DNA of 64,000 bases, taken from assembly GCA_947629645.1 (NCBI GenBank), contig CANREV010000003.1, forward strand, positions 62,001 through 126,000, in the 5' to 3' direction. Under the pieces are notes generated by a model, which was not told where the DNA came from, ran no database searches, and saw nothing but the letters and a program-made list of their open reading frames with translations. The stretch comes from an uncultured Acetatifactor sp. Lineage in GTDB: Bacteria > Bacillota > Clostridia > Lachnospirales > Lachnospiraceae. Positions 7,499-17,471 of this stretch are shown here, piece by piece. The translations under genes were made by a program, and so were the position numbers. Numbering within the stretch: position 1 is the stretch's first letter; each line of letters begins with the position of its first letter.

Positions 7499-7984
7499 TC
7501 AATTCTGATTTTCCATCTGCAGATCCACATCCTCCGGCGTTTCCCCGTGCAGGAATGTAATGATAATCTGAACGCGCTTATAGGCTCTGGAGTAATTTTC
7601 GCTGGCGTATGCGGCGGTGTTTTCATCGTAAGAGCCGTTATTGTAAGCTTCGTGATAGCCGGAAACGGCAGTAGTCATATACTCCCCTGCCTGGTCGGCG
7701 ATCTCTTCCAAATAATTAAATTCTTCGGGGAAATCAAGTTCTGCGAAATTCTGGAAAGCTTCATCCAGATCATCCAGGTAAGAGAGCAGCTCCGATACGG
7801 CTCCTTCTGATGAAGCATCGATATTATTGATGGATGTGTCAATCTGGGAAATTTCGGTACAGAAGCTTTCGATGTCATTTTGGAATTGTGTCAGTTCGGG
7901 ATCTTCTCCGCATCCGGATAAAGCCATAGAGGCAAAAAAGCCTGCTATCAGTATTCGGATTTTATTCTTCAACGTGTTTACCAT
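7499..7984 (-). CDS. Putative lipoprotein
   Basis: A 161-residue acidic protein with a lipoprotein signal peptide: a basic N-terminus (LKNKIRILIAGF), a hydrophobic core and the lipobox ALSGC, with Cys about residue 25. The mature part is helical and rich in Glu, Asp, Ser and Tyr and matches no family I recognise. The start is uncertain. The ATG at 7984 is only one base from GGAAAGG, while a TTG four codons later is spaced 13 bases from it. The gene stands alone between two transcription units. Confidence 0.75.
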   Translation of the reverse strand: MVNTLKNKIRILIAGFFASMALSGCGEDPELTQFQNDIESFCTEISQIDTSINNIDASSEGAVSELLSYLDDLDEAFQNFAELDFPEEFNYLEEIADQAGEYMTTAVSGYHEAYNNGSYDENTAAYASENYSRAYKRVQIIITFLHGETPEDVDLQMENQN

Positions 7985-8103
7985 ACCTTTCCAAAGTAGT
8001 TTTGGCTTTTGTCAACAAAATATCTATTATAATTTATCATATATTGCGTTTTTGCGCAATAGTTTGCGGAATTTTATCACTAATTTTGGTTAAAACCCAC
8101 TCT

Positions 8104-8132
8104 TTACGACTAAAACAAGGATGTGATATGAT
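8104..8132 (+). promoter_or_regulatory. Weak candidate promoter of metH
   Basis: TTACGA (8104-8109), 17 bases, TATGAT (8127-8132). The -10 is good and the -35 poor. The 110-base leader contains no recognisable cobalamin or SAM riboswitch core. Confidence 0.35.
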
Positions 8133-8241
8133 AAAAAGAAGTGTATAGGTAACAGGGTCGGGACAATGAAGGTAAAACTTTGGGATACTACTGATAAAAG
8201 GATAGCAAAAAAGGGAATTCAATCAACAGAAGAGAGGCAGC

Positions 8242-10770
8242 ATGACAAGAGAACAATTTAAAGAGTTGGCGGAAAATTTCATCTATCTTGACGGCGCTAC
8301 GGGATCTAATCTGGTGAAAGCCGGCATGCCTTCCGGCGTATGTCCGGAACAGTGGATTCTGGAGCACCCGCAGGCAATACTTGATCTACAAAAAAAATAT
8401 GTGGAAGCGGGGACGGATATTCTCTATGCTCCCACCTTCACGGCCAACCGTATCAAGCTGGCGGAGTACGGTCTGGAGAACCATTTAAAAAAGATGATCT
8501 CCGGGCTGGTGGAGCTTTCCAGACAGGCGGCTTCCACGGCGAAAGACGGGCGGAAAGTGTATGTTGCAGGAGACCTGACCATGACGGGAGAGCAGTTAAA
8601 GCCCATGGGGACGCTGGAACTGGAGACGCTGATCGATGTCTACAAGGAGCAGATCATGGCGTTGGAGGAAGCGGGAGCGGACCTTTTGGTAGTGGAGACT
8701 ATGATGAGTCTCGGGGAAGCCAGAGCCGCCCTGATCGCCGCGAAAGAAGTAAGCAGGCTTCCTGTGATGGTGTCCATGACGTTTGAGGCGGACGCGAGAA
8801 CCTTGTACGGCACGGATGCCGGAACAGCCGCGGTGGTGTTAGAAAGCCTGGGGGCCTGCGCCATCGGCGTGAATTGTTCCACAGGGCCCTCGCATATGCG
8901 CGGAATCATTTCGGATATGGTCTCCCATACTCTTAAGATCCCAATCATTGCAAAACCAAACGCGGGATTACCCTATCTGGACGAGGAGGGGCATACCTGT
9001 TACAATATGGATGCAGAAGAGTTCGCGGAGGAAATGAAGCTCTTAGTGGAAGCCGGGGCCACGGTCCTGGGAGGCTGCTGCGGGACTACGCCGGAATTTA
9101 TCAGGAAGCTTCGCGATCTGTTTGAAAAAAAGATCACCGTATCGCCTGTAAGGAGAGATCCGGCCGTCCGTTATCTGACATCTGAGAGACAGTCCGTTGC
9201 CTTTGGACTGGACGGCAATTTTATGATTGTGGGGGAACGAATCAATCCTACGGGAAAGAAAGCGTTTCAGGCGCAGCTTCGGGAAGGAAACATGGATAAA
9301 GTGCTGCAGTTTGCGGAGGAGCAGGAAATGTGCGGAGCGCAGATCCTTGACGTGAACATGGGCATGAGCGGTATCGATGAAAAGGCTATGATGCTTCGCG
9401 CCATAGAAGAGGTGAGCGGCGTCACCAATCTTCCCTTATCGCTGGATTCCAGCCATGTGGAAGTGCTGGAGGCGGCTCTTCGCCACTATGCGGGCAGGGC
9501 GCTGATCAATTCCATCTCTCTGGAGACAGAAAAAATTGAAAAACTGCTTCCCATCGCAAAAAAGTACGGCGCCATGTTCATTCTTCTCCCTTTGTCGGAC
9601 AAGGGGCTGCCGGAAAATCTGGAGGAGAAAAAGCAGATTATAGATCATATTCTGGAGCGGGCTTATTCCCTTGGTTTCAATCAATATGATGTGGTGGTGG
9701 ACGGTCTGGTGACCACAGTGGGAGCAAACAGGAAGGCGGCCCTGGAGACGCTTGAGACGATCCGTTACTGTAGGGAAAAAGGGCTTGCCACCATATGCGG
9801 GCTGTCCAATATCTCCTTCGGTATGCCGGAGAGAAGTTATGTGAATACGGCGTTCCTCACCCTTGCGATCAAAGAGGGACTTACCATGGCTATTGCCAAT
9901 CCCTCTCAGGAACTGCTGGTAAGCTGCGCTTTGGCGGCGGATCTTCTGCTCGCAAAGGAAGGGGCGGATATCCGTTATATCGAGTACGCAGATACGGCGG
10001 CGCAAAATCGGGAAAAGAGAGAGGCAGCCGAGAAGCAGAAGCTCATGGCTGTCAGTGAAAAAGGAATCATCGGTCAAAATGAAGCTGCAGGCATGGAAAA
10101 AGCTGACGGCAAAAAGGGAGAAGTCATATCGCCTCTCAAAAACGCTGTCCTGAAAGGCAATCGAAACGGTATCGCGGCGCTGACAAAGGAGGCGCTGGCA
10201 GAAGGAGAGGATCCTTCCGCGCTGTTAAACGAGGTATTGCTTCCTGCTATCAACGAGGTTGGGGAGTTGTTTGATCAGGGCAAATATTTCCTGCCTCAGC
10301 TCATCGGCAGCGCGGAGGCCATGAAAAATTCCATTGAAGTTTTAGAGCCTCTGCTGCTTCAGGAGACGCAGAGCCGGAATATGCCGGTGGTGGTCATTGC
10401 CACTGTGGAAGGAGACATCCACGATATCGGAAAGAACCTGGTGGCGCTGATGCTGAAAAATTATGGGTTTCATGTTATTGATCTTGGAAAAGATGTGCCG
10501 AAGGAAGAGATCATCCGCGCGGCAAGAGAGAACAATGCTCAGATCATTGCGCTGTCGGCGCTTATGACGACCACCATGCAGCGAATGCGCGAGGTGATCG
10601 AATTTGCCAGAAGGGAAGGCATCGGGGCGAAAGTCATGATCGGCGGAGCGGTCATCACACAGGATTACGCCGATGAGATTGGCGCGGACGGTTATTCCAA
10701 AGATGCGGCGGAAGCGGTAAAAGTGGCGCAGCGGTTGGTGGGAGAACTGCGGGAAAGTCAGCGCGCTTAG
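8242..10770 (+). CDS. metH: Cobalamin-dependent methionine synthase without reactivation domain
   Basis: MetH transfers the methyl group of methyltetrahydrofolate to homocysteine through enzyme-bound cobalamin. The 842 residues contain three parts. A homocysteine-binding domain (about 1-290) has the zinc cysteines in GVNCSTGP and GGCCGTTPEF. A pterin-binding barrel (about 320-600) opens with VGERINPTGKKAF. Cobalamin cap and binding domains (about 630-842) have the cobalt-ligating histidine at about H727 in EGDIHDIGKNL. The C-terminal SAM-dependent reactivation domain of the roughly 1200-residue enterobacterial enzyme is absent. Clostridial relatives are usually of this short type with a separate reactivation protein, which is not in this window. 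Confidence 0.93.
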   Translation: MTREQFKELAENFIYLDGATGSNLVKAGMPSGVCPEQWILEHPQAILDLQKKYVEAGTDILYAPTFTANRIKLAEYGLENHLKKMISGLVELSRQAASTAKDGRKVYVAGDLTMTGEQLKPMGTLELETLIDVYKEQIMALEEAGADLLVVETMMSLGEARAALIAAKEVSRLPVMVSMTFEADARTLYGTDAGTAAVVLESLGACAIGVNCSTGPSHMRGIISDMVSHTLKIPIIAKPNAGLPYLDEEGHTCYNMDAEEFAEEMKLLVEAGATVLGGCCGTTPEFIRKLRDLFEKKITVSPVRRDPAVRYLTSERQSVAFGLDGNFMIVGERINPTGKKAFQAQLREGNMDKVLQFAEEQEMCGAQILDVNMGMSGIDEKAMMLRAIEEVSGVTNLPLSLDSSHVEVLEAALRHYAGRALINSISLETEKIEKLLPIAKKYGAMFILLPLSDKGLPENLEEKKQIIDHILERAYSLGFNQYDVVVDGLVTTVGANRKAALETLETIRYCREKGLATICGLSNISFGMPERSYVNTAFLTLAIKEGLTMAIANPSQELLVSCALAADLLLAKEGADIRYIEYADTAAQNREKREAAEKQKLMAVSEKGIIGQNEAAGMEKADGKKGEVISPLKNAVLKGNRNGIAALTKEALAEGEDPSALLNEVLLPAINEVGELFDQGKYFLPQLIGSAEAMKNSIEVLEPLLLQETQSRNMPVVVIATVEGDIHDIGKNLVALMLKNYGFHVIDLGKDVPKEEIIRAARENNAQIIALSALMTTTMQRMREVIEFARREGIGAKVMIGGAVITQDYADEIGADGYSKDAAEAVKVAQRLVGELRESQRA

Positions 10771-10982
10771 GGAGGCACTTTGAAATATGACAAAAAATGA
10801 ATCAAATCCTGCAAAAACGATAGAAATTCAGAAATAAAATCTGTAAAATAACCAAAAAGCTGCAAATTCCGCCATATATCGAGTGGGATTTGTGAGCAAT
10901 GTAAAACCGGCTCCGCGCGGCGGATTGGAAACTTCCCGCGGCGGATCATAGAAAGTGGAAAAGGGAAAGAGGAGGAATGGAA

Positions 10983-12599
10983 ATGATAGGAGCAGATGCA
11001 ATCATCAAATGTCTGGAGGCGGAAGGGGTGACTACCGTATTCGGTTATCCCGGCGTTGCCATATGCCCCTTTTATAACAGTATTTTAGAGTCGGATATCA
11101 GGACCATCCTGATCCGGACGGAACAGAATGCCGCGCATGCGGCCAGCGGCATGGCAAGGCTTACCGGAAAGCCGGGGGTTTGCGCCGTGACTTCCGGTCC
11201 GGGCGCTACCAACGTGATCACGGGCATTGCCACGGCTTTTGCGGACAGCATTCCCTTGGTCTGCATTACGGGACAGGTAAACAGCGAACTTTTGGGCAGC
11301 GATGTGTTTCAGGAAGCGGATATTACAGGCGCGGTGGAATCTTTTGTAAAATACAGTTACCTGGTGAAAGACGCAAACGATATCCCAAGGATTATGAAGG
11401 AAGCGTTCTACATCGCGAACACGGGCAGGAAAGGCCCGGTTCTGATCGATGTGCCCATCGATATCCAGAACGCTCCCGTGAGCAAGTTTAAATATCCGGA
11501 GGAGGTTTCCCTGAGGACGTACAAACCTACCGTCAAGGGACATGCCGTGCAGATCCATAAGGTCATCAAAGAGCTGGAGAAAGCAAAGAAACCCCTGATC
11601 TGCGCCGGAGGCGGCGTGCTCTTAAGCGAGGCGCAGGGCGAACTTCAGGCATTCGCGGAAGGGCATCGGATTCCCGTGGTGTCCACGATGATGGGAATCG
11701 GCGTCATGCCGACGGATCATCCGCTGTATTTCGGCATGGTGGGAAATAACGGAAAAGCTTACGCTAACCGCGCCATGAGCGAGTGCGATCTGTTGATCAT
11801 GGTGGGCGCAAGAGTGGCGGACCGCGCGGTGAATCAGCCTGAACTGATCACGAAGGACAAGGTGTTGGTACATATCGATGTGGATCCGGCGGAGATCGGC
11901 AAAAACGCAGGCCCCACCATTCCTTTGGTAGGGGACGCGAAGCATATTTTCAACGATTTTGCCAAGGAGGAATTTGCGGGCAATTATCAGGAATGGCTGG
12001 ATTGTCTGAAGGAGTACAGCGTCTCCATGGTAAAGAAGCGCAATCCGAATCCCGCGTATGTGGATCCCGCGGAATTTATCTCCAGACTTTCCTTAAAGAT
12101 GCAGGAGGACGCGGTCTATGTGGCGGACGTAGGGCAGAATCAGATCTGGTCCTGCGGCTATGCGAAAGTGAGAAAAGGCAAGTTTATGACTTCCGGCGGT
12201 ATGGGGACCATGGGGTATTCCATCCCTGCCGCCATGGGGGCAAAGCTCGCGGCGCCAGGACGTCAGGTGGTGGCAGTCTGCGGGGACGGTTCCTTCCAGA
12301 TGTCCATGATGGAGCTCGCTACGATCTGTCAGCATCGTATCCCCGTAAAGATCATTGTGCTGAAAAACAATTATCTTGGCATGGTGCGGGAATATCAGCA
12401 CTTTACATATAAAGAGCGCTATTCCGTGGTGGATCTGTCGGGAAGCCCCGATCTTGAGAAACTTTCCGCGGCCTATGGGATTCCTTTTTTGCGGCTGACG
12501 AATATGGAAAAATGCGATGAGACCATAGACGCCTTTTTAAAAGATGATGTCTCCATGCTGTTGGAGTGTATCATCGACCCCATGGATATTGTAAGGTAA
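10983..12599 (+). CDS. ilvB: Acetolactate synthase large subunit
   Basis: This thiamine-diphosphate enzyme condenses two pyruvates to acetolactate, or pyruvate with 2-oxobutanoate, in Val/Leu/Ile synthesis. An N-terminal Pyr domain has GYPG and TEQNAAHAASG. The central domain holds MVGARVADRAV, and the C-terminal PP domain has the ThDP motif GDGSFQMSMMELATI ending in KNNYLG. The usual HEQ at the N-terminal active-site helix reads TEQ here. The start at 10983 is preferred because AGGAGG ends seven bases upstream, whereas the ATG at 10977 abuts it. The gene is followed after 12 bases by a small-subunit gene, so it belongs to a biosynthetic holoenzyme. Confidence 0.93.
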   Translation: MIGADAIIKCLEAEGVTTVFGYPGVAICPFYNSILESDIRTILIRTEQNAAHAASGMARLTGKPGVCAVTSGPGATNVITGIATAFADSIPLVCITGQVNSELLGSDVFQEADITGAVESFVKYSYLVKDANDIPRIMKEAFYIANTGRKGPVLIDVPIDIQNAPVSKFKYPEEVSLRTYKPTVKGHAVQIHKVIKELEKAKKPLICAGGGVLLSEAQGELQAFAEGHRIPVVSTMMGIGVMPTDHPLYFGMVGNNGKAYANRAMSECDLLIMVGARVADRAVNQPELITKDKVLVHIDVDPAEIGKNAGPTIPLVGDAKHIFNDFAKEEFAGNYQEWLDCLKEYSVSMVKKRNPNPAYVDPAEFISRLSLKMQEDAVYVADVGQNQIWSCGYAKVRKGKFMTSGGMGTMGYSIPAAMGAKLAAPGRQVVAVCGDGSFQMSMMELATICQHRIPVKIIVLKNNYLGMVREYQHFTYKERYSVVDLSGSPDLEKLSAAYGIPFLRLTNMEKCDETIDAFLKDDVSMLLECIIDPMDIVR

Positions 12600-12611
12600 G
12601 GAGGAAGGACG

Positions 12612-13106
12612 ATGAAAAAGAGAATCTATTCCGTGTTGGTGGAGAATCGTTCCGGTGTCCTTTGCAAGGTGGCCGGGCTGTTTTCCCGAAGATGTTTTAA
12701 TATCGACAGCCTGGCGGTGGGGGAGACGGATGATACGACGGTGTCCTGTATGACCATCGTCAGCAGCGGCGATGAGCGCACTATAGAGCAGACTGAAAAG
12801 CAGCTCAACAAAAAGCTGGATGTCATCAAAGTAAAGACTTATGAAGAACAACAGTGTATCACCAGGGAACTGATGCTGATCAAGGTCAAATACAACAAAA
12901 GCAACCGGCGCGAGATCATGGAACTTTGTGAGATCATGAAAGCGGATATCGTGGATATGTCCAAGCATTTTATGATGATTCAGGTCTGCGACACGCCCGA
13001 GAGAGTAAAGCTGGTGATCAATCAGCTTCAGACCGTCAGTATCGTGGAAGTGGCAAGGACCGGAACACTGGCGCTGGCAAAATGTATGGAGAACGATGAG
13101 GGTTAG
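12612..13106 (+). CDS. ilvN: Acetolactate synthase regulatory subunit, copy 1
   Basis: A 164-residue small subunit with an N-terminal ACT domain (KKRIYSVLVENRSGVLCKVA, FSRRCFNIDSLAVG) and the C-terminal ALS_ss_C domain. Such subunits activate the large subunit and confer valine feedback. The ACT valine-site region is diverged from the canonical copy next door (RCFNIDSLAVGETDDTT versus RGYNIESITAGVT), and the C-terminal half is also less conserved. It begins 12 bases after ilvB with a GGAGG site and is surely cotranscribed with it. It may be a dedicated partner of the somewhat unusual IlvB. Confidence 0.88.
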   Translation: MKKRIYSVLVENRSGVLCKVAGLFSRRCFNIDSLAVGETDDTTVSCMTIVSSGDERTIEQTEKQLNKKLDVIKVKTYEEQQCITRELMLIKVKYNKSNRREIMELCEIMKADIVDMSKHFMMIQVCDTPERVKLVINQLQTVSIVEVARTGTLALAKCMENDEG

Positions 13107-13125
13107 AGACGCGCATTGGTTTTTA

Positions 13126-13154
13126 TTGACATTCTTTGCAGAACTTGTTATCAT
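13126..13154 (+). promoter_or_regulatory. Strong internal promoter before the second ilvN
   Basis: TTGACA (13126-13131), 17 bases, TATCAT (13149-13154): perfect -35, five of six at -10, ideal spacing. The predicted start near 13161 gives a leader of about 25 bases before the second ilvN. It allows ilvN2-ilvC to be expressed independently of ilvB-ilvN1. Confidence 0.75.
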
Positions 13155-13185
13155 AAATGTTGCTATGTTAAAGAGGTGAGATGAT

Positions 13186-13686
13186 ATGCAGAAAAGAGTG
13201 TTTCAGTTGCTTGTGAACAATACGGCCGGAGTGCTGAGCAGAATCACGGGTCTTTTTTCCAGAAGGGGCTACAATATTGAGAGCATCACCGCAGGCGTGA
13301 CCGCAGATCCCAGATTTACCAGAATCACCATTGTGACTTCCGGTGACGAGGAAATTTTGGAACAGATCGAAAAGCAGCTGGCAAAGCTTGTGGACGTGCG
13401 GGATATCAAAGAATTGAAACCGGAGGAGAGCGTATACCGGGAGCTGGTCATGATCAAGGTGCGGGCTACTGCACAGCAGCGTCAGAGCGTGATTGCCGTT
13501 GCGGATATCTTCCGTGCCAAGATTATCGATGTGGCGCCGGAGAGCCTGATGATCGAGCTGACCGGAAACCAGCAGAAGATCGAAGCTTTTATCAGCCTGT
13601 TGGACGGTTACGAGATACTGGAAATCGCCAGAACGGGTATTGCCGGTCTGGGCCGCGGCACGGACAATGTGATTTATATCGATTAG
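13186..13686 (+). CDS. ilvN: Acetolactate synthase regulatory subunit, copy 2 (canonical)
   Basis: A 166-residue small subunit much closer to the family consensus than its upstream neighbour. The ACT domain opens KRVFQLLVNNTAGVLSRITG and continues FSRRGYNIESITAG, followed by the C-terminal domain with RELVMIKVRA and EIARTGIAGLGRG. It shares length and domain order with copy 1 and is clearly paralogous. AAAGAGGTGAG precedes the ATG. It is separated from copy 1 by a strong promoter and leads into ilvC, so its expression may be tied to ilvC rather than ilvB. Confidence 0.93.
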   Translation: MQKRVFQLLVNNTAGVLSRITGLFSRRGYNIESITAGVTADPRFTRITIVTSGDEEILEQIEKQLAKLVDVRDIKELKPEESVYRELVMIKVRATAQQRQSVIAVADIFRAKIIDVAPESLMIELTGNQQKIEAFISLLDGYEILEIARTGIAGLGRGTDNVIYID

Positions 13687-13721
13687 GCAAAAACCGGGAC
13701 ACAGAACCTTATATGCAACCG

Positions 13722-13755
13722 TAAAAATTTTTATAGATGACATAAAAATTTTTAT
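13722..13755 (+). promoter_or_regulatory. Twin AT palindromes upstream of ilvC
   Basis: TAAAAATTTTTAT occurs at 13722-13734 and again at 13743-13755, exactly 21 bases apart, on the same face of the helix. This spacing is typical of paired operator half-sites, but chance in AT-rich DNA cannot be excluded. The site lies between ilvN2 and ilvC. Confidence 0.35.
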
Positions 13756-13769
13756 CAGAATAAATCTAA

Positions 13770-14816
<1,047 letters not shown>

Positions 14817-14880
14817 GGAACATCGGGCTGCCCGGAAACGCAGGTTTCCTAGGAATATGCCGCAGCGTAAAGAGCAAAAC

Positions 14881-14914
14881 AGGGATGTCTGAAAAGGCAT
14901 CCCTTTCTTTGCGG
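14881..14914 (+). terminator. Terminator of the ilv cluster
   Basis: GGGATGTCT (14882-14890), loop GAAA, AGGCATCCC (14895-14903; one T-G wobble), then TTTCTTT. It lies between ilvC and the ABC transporter gene. Confidence 0.75.
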
Positions 14915-14949
14915 AAACGCATTACCAAACAAGCCGGGAGAGGATTGAT

Positions 14950-16755
14950 ATGTCATCTTTAGAAAAGAAGCTGAAAGCTCCAAAAGGAATCGAACCGGAG
15001 CATTGGTTTATTGAGTGTTACAGGAAACATCAGGGGCACCCGTTAAAGATCCTGGTGTCTTTGTATAAGGGAAACTACCATAAATTCCTGCTGGCGGTGT
15101 TCTTTTTCTTCTGCAAGCACGCCTGCGTCTGGGTGCTGCCTATTGTCACCGCGAACATTATCAACGACATCACCACGCAGAATCCTGACAGTACGGGAAA
15201 TATTGTGTTTTATACCATATTGATGATCATTCTGGTGTGCCTGAACGTGCCTATGAATTATCTTTACACAGATTATAAGAGCCAGTCCACCCGGTACGCG
15301 GAGACGGGACTTCGCAAGGCGCTGATCCGCAAGCTGCAGCAGCTTTCTATCTCTTACCATATCGAGACCCAGTCGGGGCGTCTGCAGTCGAAGATCATCC
15401 GTGATGTGGAGGCGGTGGAAGGCTTGTCCACACAGATGTTTTTAAGCATCTTAAATATCGTGCTGAATATTTCCGTGGCGCTGGTGGTCACAGTCCAGAG
15501 GAGTATGATGGTCTTTTTCTTCTTTCTTGTGACGACTCCTGTGGCGGCGGCGACCATGGTATCTTTCCGCAGCATTATGAAGCGAAGGAACAGAGAGTTT
15601 AGAAAAGAGATGGAAGAGACTTCCGCGAGAGTGATGGAAATGGTGGAGCTGATTCCCGTCACCAGGGCCCACGCGCTGGAGGAAGAGGAAGTGGAGAAGA
15701 TGAGCGGCCAGCTTTTCGCGGTGGCGGAAAAGGGATATAAGCTGGATCTCGTTCAGTCTTTGTTCGGTTCCGTGGGCTGGGCGATCTTTCAGATCTTTCA
15801 GGTGATCTGCCTGTGTTTCACCGGATTTCTGGCTTTCCGGGGAAAGATCCTTGCTGGTGATATCACATTGTATCAGAGTTATTTTGCCACCATCGTCAAT
15901 CAGGTGTCGGCGATCATTACGCTGGTGCCCGCCATTACCAAGGGCATCGAGTCGGTGAATTCTATCGGCGAGGTGCTGCTTTCCGAGGACGTGGAACACA
16001 ATGAGGGAAAAGAACAGTTGCAGGGCGTGGAGGGATATTTCTCTTTTCAGAATGTGCATTTCAGGTATCACGATGGGGAGAGCGACACTTTGAACGGTCT
16101 GAATCTGGAAGTGCGGAAAGGGGAAACGATCGCGCTGGTGGGAGAATCCGGCGCGGGGAAATCCACCATATTAAATCTTGTCAACGGTTTCTATCTGGCT
16201 GACAGCGGGCAGGTTCTGCTGGACGGCCACGACTTAAGCCGGATCGATCTGCGAACCTACAGAAAGTATCTTGCGGTGGTACCCCAGACGTCCATTCTCT
16301 TTTCCGGCACCATCCGGGAAAATATCACCTACGGCTGCGAGGACGTGACGCAGGAGAAACTGGATCAGGTCATAGACGCGGCCAATCTGCGCGAGCTGGT
16401 GAACTCACTGCCCAAAGGTCTGGAAACCATGGTGGGAGAGCACGGAGGAAAACTGTCGGGAGGCCAGAGACAGCGTATTTCCATTGCAAGGGCGCTGATA
16501 CGGGATCCCAGGATCATCCTGCTGGACGAAGCGACTTCCGCTCTTGACAGTATATCCGAAAAGCTGATCCAGGAGGCGGTCAATAATCTGACCAGAGACA
16601 GGACTACCTTTATCGTGGCGCACAGGCTTTCCACCATACGGGACGCGGACCGCATCGCCGTGATCAACGCGGGACAGTGCGTGGAATACGGTACCTATGA
16701 GGAACTGATGGCGCGCAAGGGGATCTTCTACAGTATGAAACAGATCCAGAGTTAA
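14950..16755 (+). CDS. ABC exporter, fused permease and ATPase
   Basis: A 601-residue ABC half-transporter that would act as a homodimer in the membrane. About 45 hydrophilic residues precede a six-helix transmembrane domain (about 45-330). The ATPase follows, with Walker A GESGAGKST, the Q-loop PQTSILFSG, signature LSGGQRQRISIARAL, Walker B IILLDEATSALD and the switch histidine VAHRLST, all intact. No partner gene lies nearby, so homodimerisation is likely. Export of a lipid, peptide or drug is the usual role, but the substrate cannot be read from the sequence. Confidence 0.93.
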   Translation: MSSLEKKLKAPKGIEPEHWFIECYRKHQGHPLKILVSLYKGNYHKFLLAVFFFFCKHACVWVLPIVTANIINDITTQNPDSTGNIVFYTILMIILVCLNVPMNYLYTDYKSQSTRYAETGLRKALIRKLQQLSISYHIETQSGRLQSKIIRDVEAVEGLSTQMFLSILNIVLNISVALVVTVQRSMMVFFFFLVTTPVAAATMVSFRSIMKRRNREFRKEMEETSARVMEMVELIPVTRAHALEEEEVEKMSGQLFAVAEKGYKLDLVQSLFGSVGWAIFQIFQVICLCFTGFLAFRGKILAGDITLYQSYFATIVNQVSAIITLVPAITKGIESVNSIGEVLLSEDVEHNEGKEQLQGVEGYFSFQNVHFRYHDGESDTLNGLNLEVRKGETIALVGESGAGKSTILNLVNGFYLADSGQVLLDGHDLSRIDLRTYRKYLAVVPQTSILFSGTIRENITYGCEDVTQEKLDQVIDAANLRELVNSLPKGLETMVGEHGGKLSGGQRQRISIARALIRDPRIILLDEATSALDSISEKLIQEAVNNLTRDRTTFIVAHRLSTIRDADRIAVINAGQCVEYGTYEELMARKGIFYSMKQIQS

Positions 16756-16867
16756 TCAATCTGTAAAAAAATTATCATATTTCTTTAGAAATTCTTTCGT
16801 TTTTTCTGATGTCCGCTTTTATATTTCAGGTCCATACTGTCTTCATGACAACAAAAGAGGAGGCTGC

Positions 16868-16927
16868 GTGAAAATTACACGGACGCGGTCCCCGGAATGG
16901 AGACAAGTATGGATCTTTCTGCAATAA
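16868..16927 (+). CDS. Possible 19-codon leader ORF overlapping the dedA start
   Basis: GTG at 16868 sits four bases after a strong AGAGGAGG, better than anything directly in front of dedA. The frame runs 19 codons and stops at 16925-16927, inside the dedA coding start, in another frame. It could couple translation into dedA. The peptide (Arg/Trp-rich) matches nothing I know. It may be fortuitous. Confidence 0.2.
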   Translation: MKITRTRSPEWRQVWIFLQ

Positions 16928-17424
16928 CCCTTTATTTTACAAGATACGGAGCCGTGGCGATCTTTACGATCGTGCTGCTGGAATACATGAACCTGCCGGG
17001 CTTTCCGGCGGGGATCATCATGCCGCTTTCCGGCGTTATGGCGGCCAGGGGAAATATCAGTTTCCTGCAGGTCATGGTGATCACGGTGGCGGCGGGGCTT
17101 CTGGGGAGCCTGCTCTTATACGGATTGGGCCGAAAGGGCGGCGAGGTGTTTCTTGGCGCTTACACAAAACGGTTCCCAAAGCATAAGGAATCCCTGGAGC
17201 GCAATCTGGAATGGATCAGATCTAAGGGAAGCATGGGCGTTTTCCTTGGCAAACTGATTCCCATGATACGGACGCTGGTCTCCATTCCCGCGGGCGTGGT
17301 GAAAATGAATCTGGCAAAATATGTGACGGCATCCCTTGGCGGCATCATCCTCTGGAACTTTGTTTTTGTGGGAGCCGGATATCTGCTGGGGGATCAGGTG
17401 TTTGAAATCCTGGGAAAAATCTGA
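16909..17424 (+). CDS. DedA family membrane protein
   Basis: A DedA/VTT-domain membrane protein of about 171 residues. The family includes flippases or scramblases for undecaprenyl phosphate and phospholipids. Visible are the re-entrant region EYMNLPGFPAGIIMPLSG, the FLGKLIPMIRTLVSIPAGV motif with the conserved Arg, and a final helix. ATG 16909 has GGAG six bases upstream; an in-frame ATG at 16897 is the alternative. A glycosyltransferase and a two-component system follow closely. The set looks like an envelope lipid or glycolipid unit, although that link is inferred from position only. Confidence 0.85.
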   Translation: MDLSAITLYFTRYGAVAIFTIVLLEYMNLPGFPAGIIMPLSGVMAARGNISFLQVMVITVAAGLLGSLLLYGLGRKGGEVFLGAYTKRFPKHKESLERNLEWIRSKGSMGVFLGKLIPMIRTLVSIPAGVVKMNLAKYVTASLGGIILWNFVFVGAGYLLGDQVFEILGKI

Positions 17425-17471
17425 GAGTGTGCGCACAAAATCAACAAATATAGAAAGGCATGGTGATCCGA

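Noticed and set aside
8040-8241. Cobalamin or SAM riboswitch upstream of metH
   Set aside because: Neither the conserved cobalamin box (GCCACTG) nor the SAM-I core is seen. Only a small ATTGCG/CGCAAT hairpin near 8043-8060 is present.
10771-10982. T-box or leader peptide for ilvB
   Set aside because: No AGGGTGGNACCGCG core. The only short ORF with a plausible site (10787-10837, 16 codons) has no run of Ile/Val/Leu codons, and no terminator/antiterminator pair is evident. The region holds only a short CGCGGCGGAT direct repeat.
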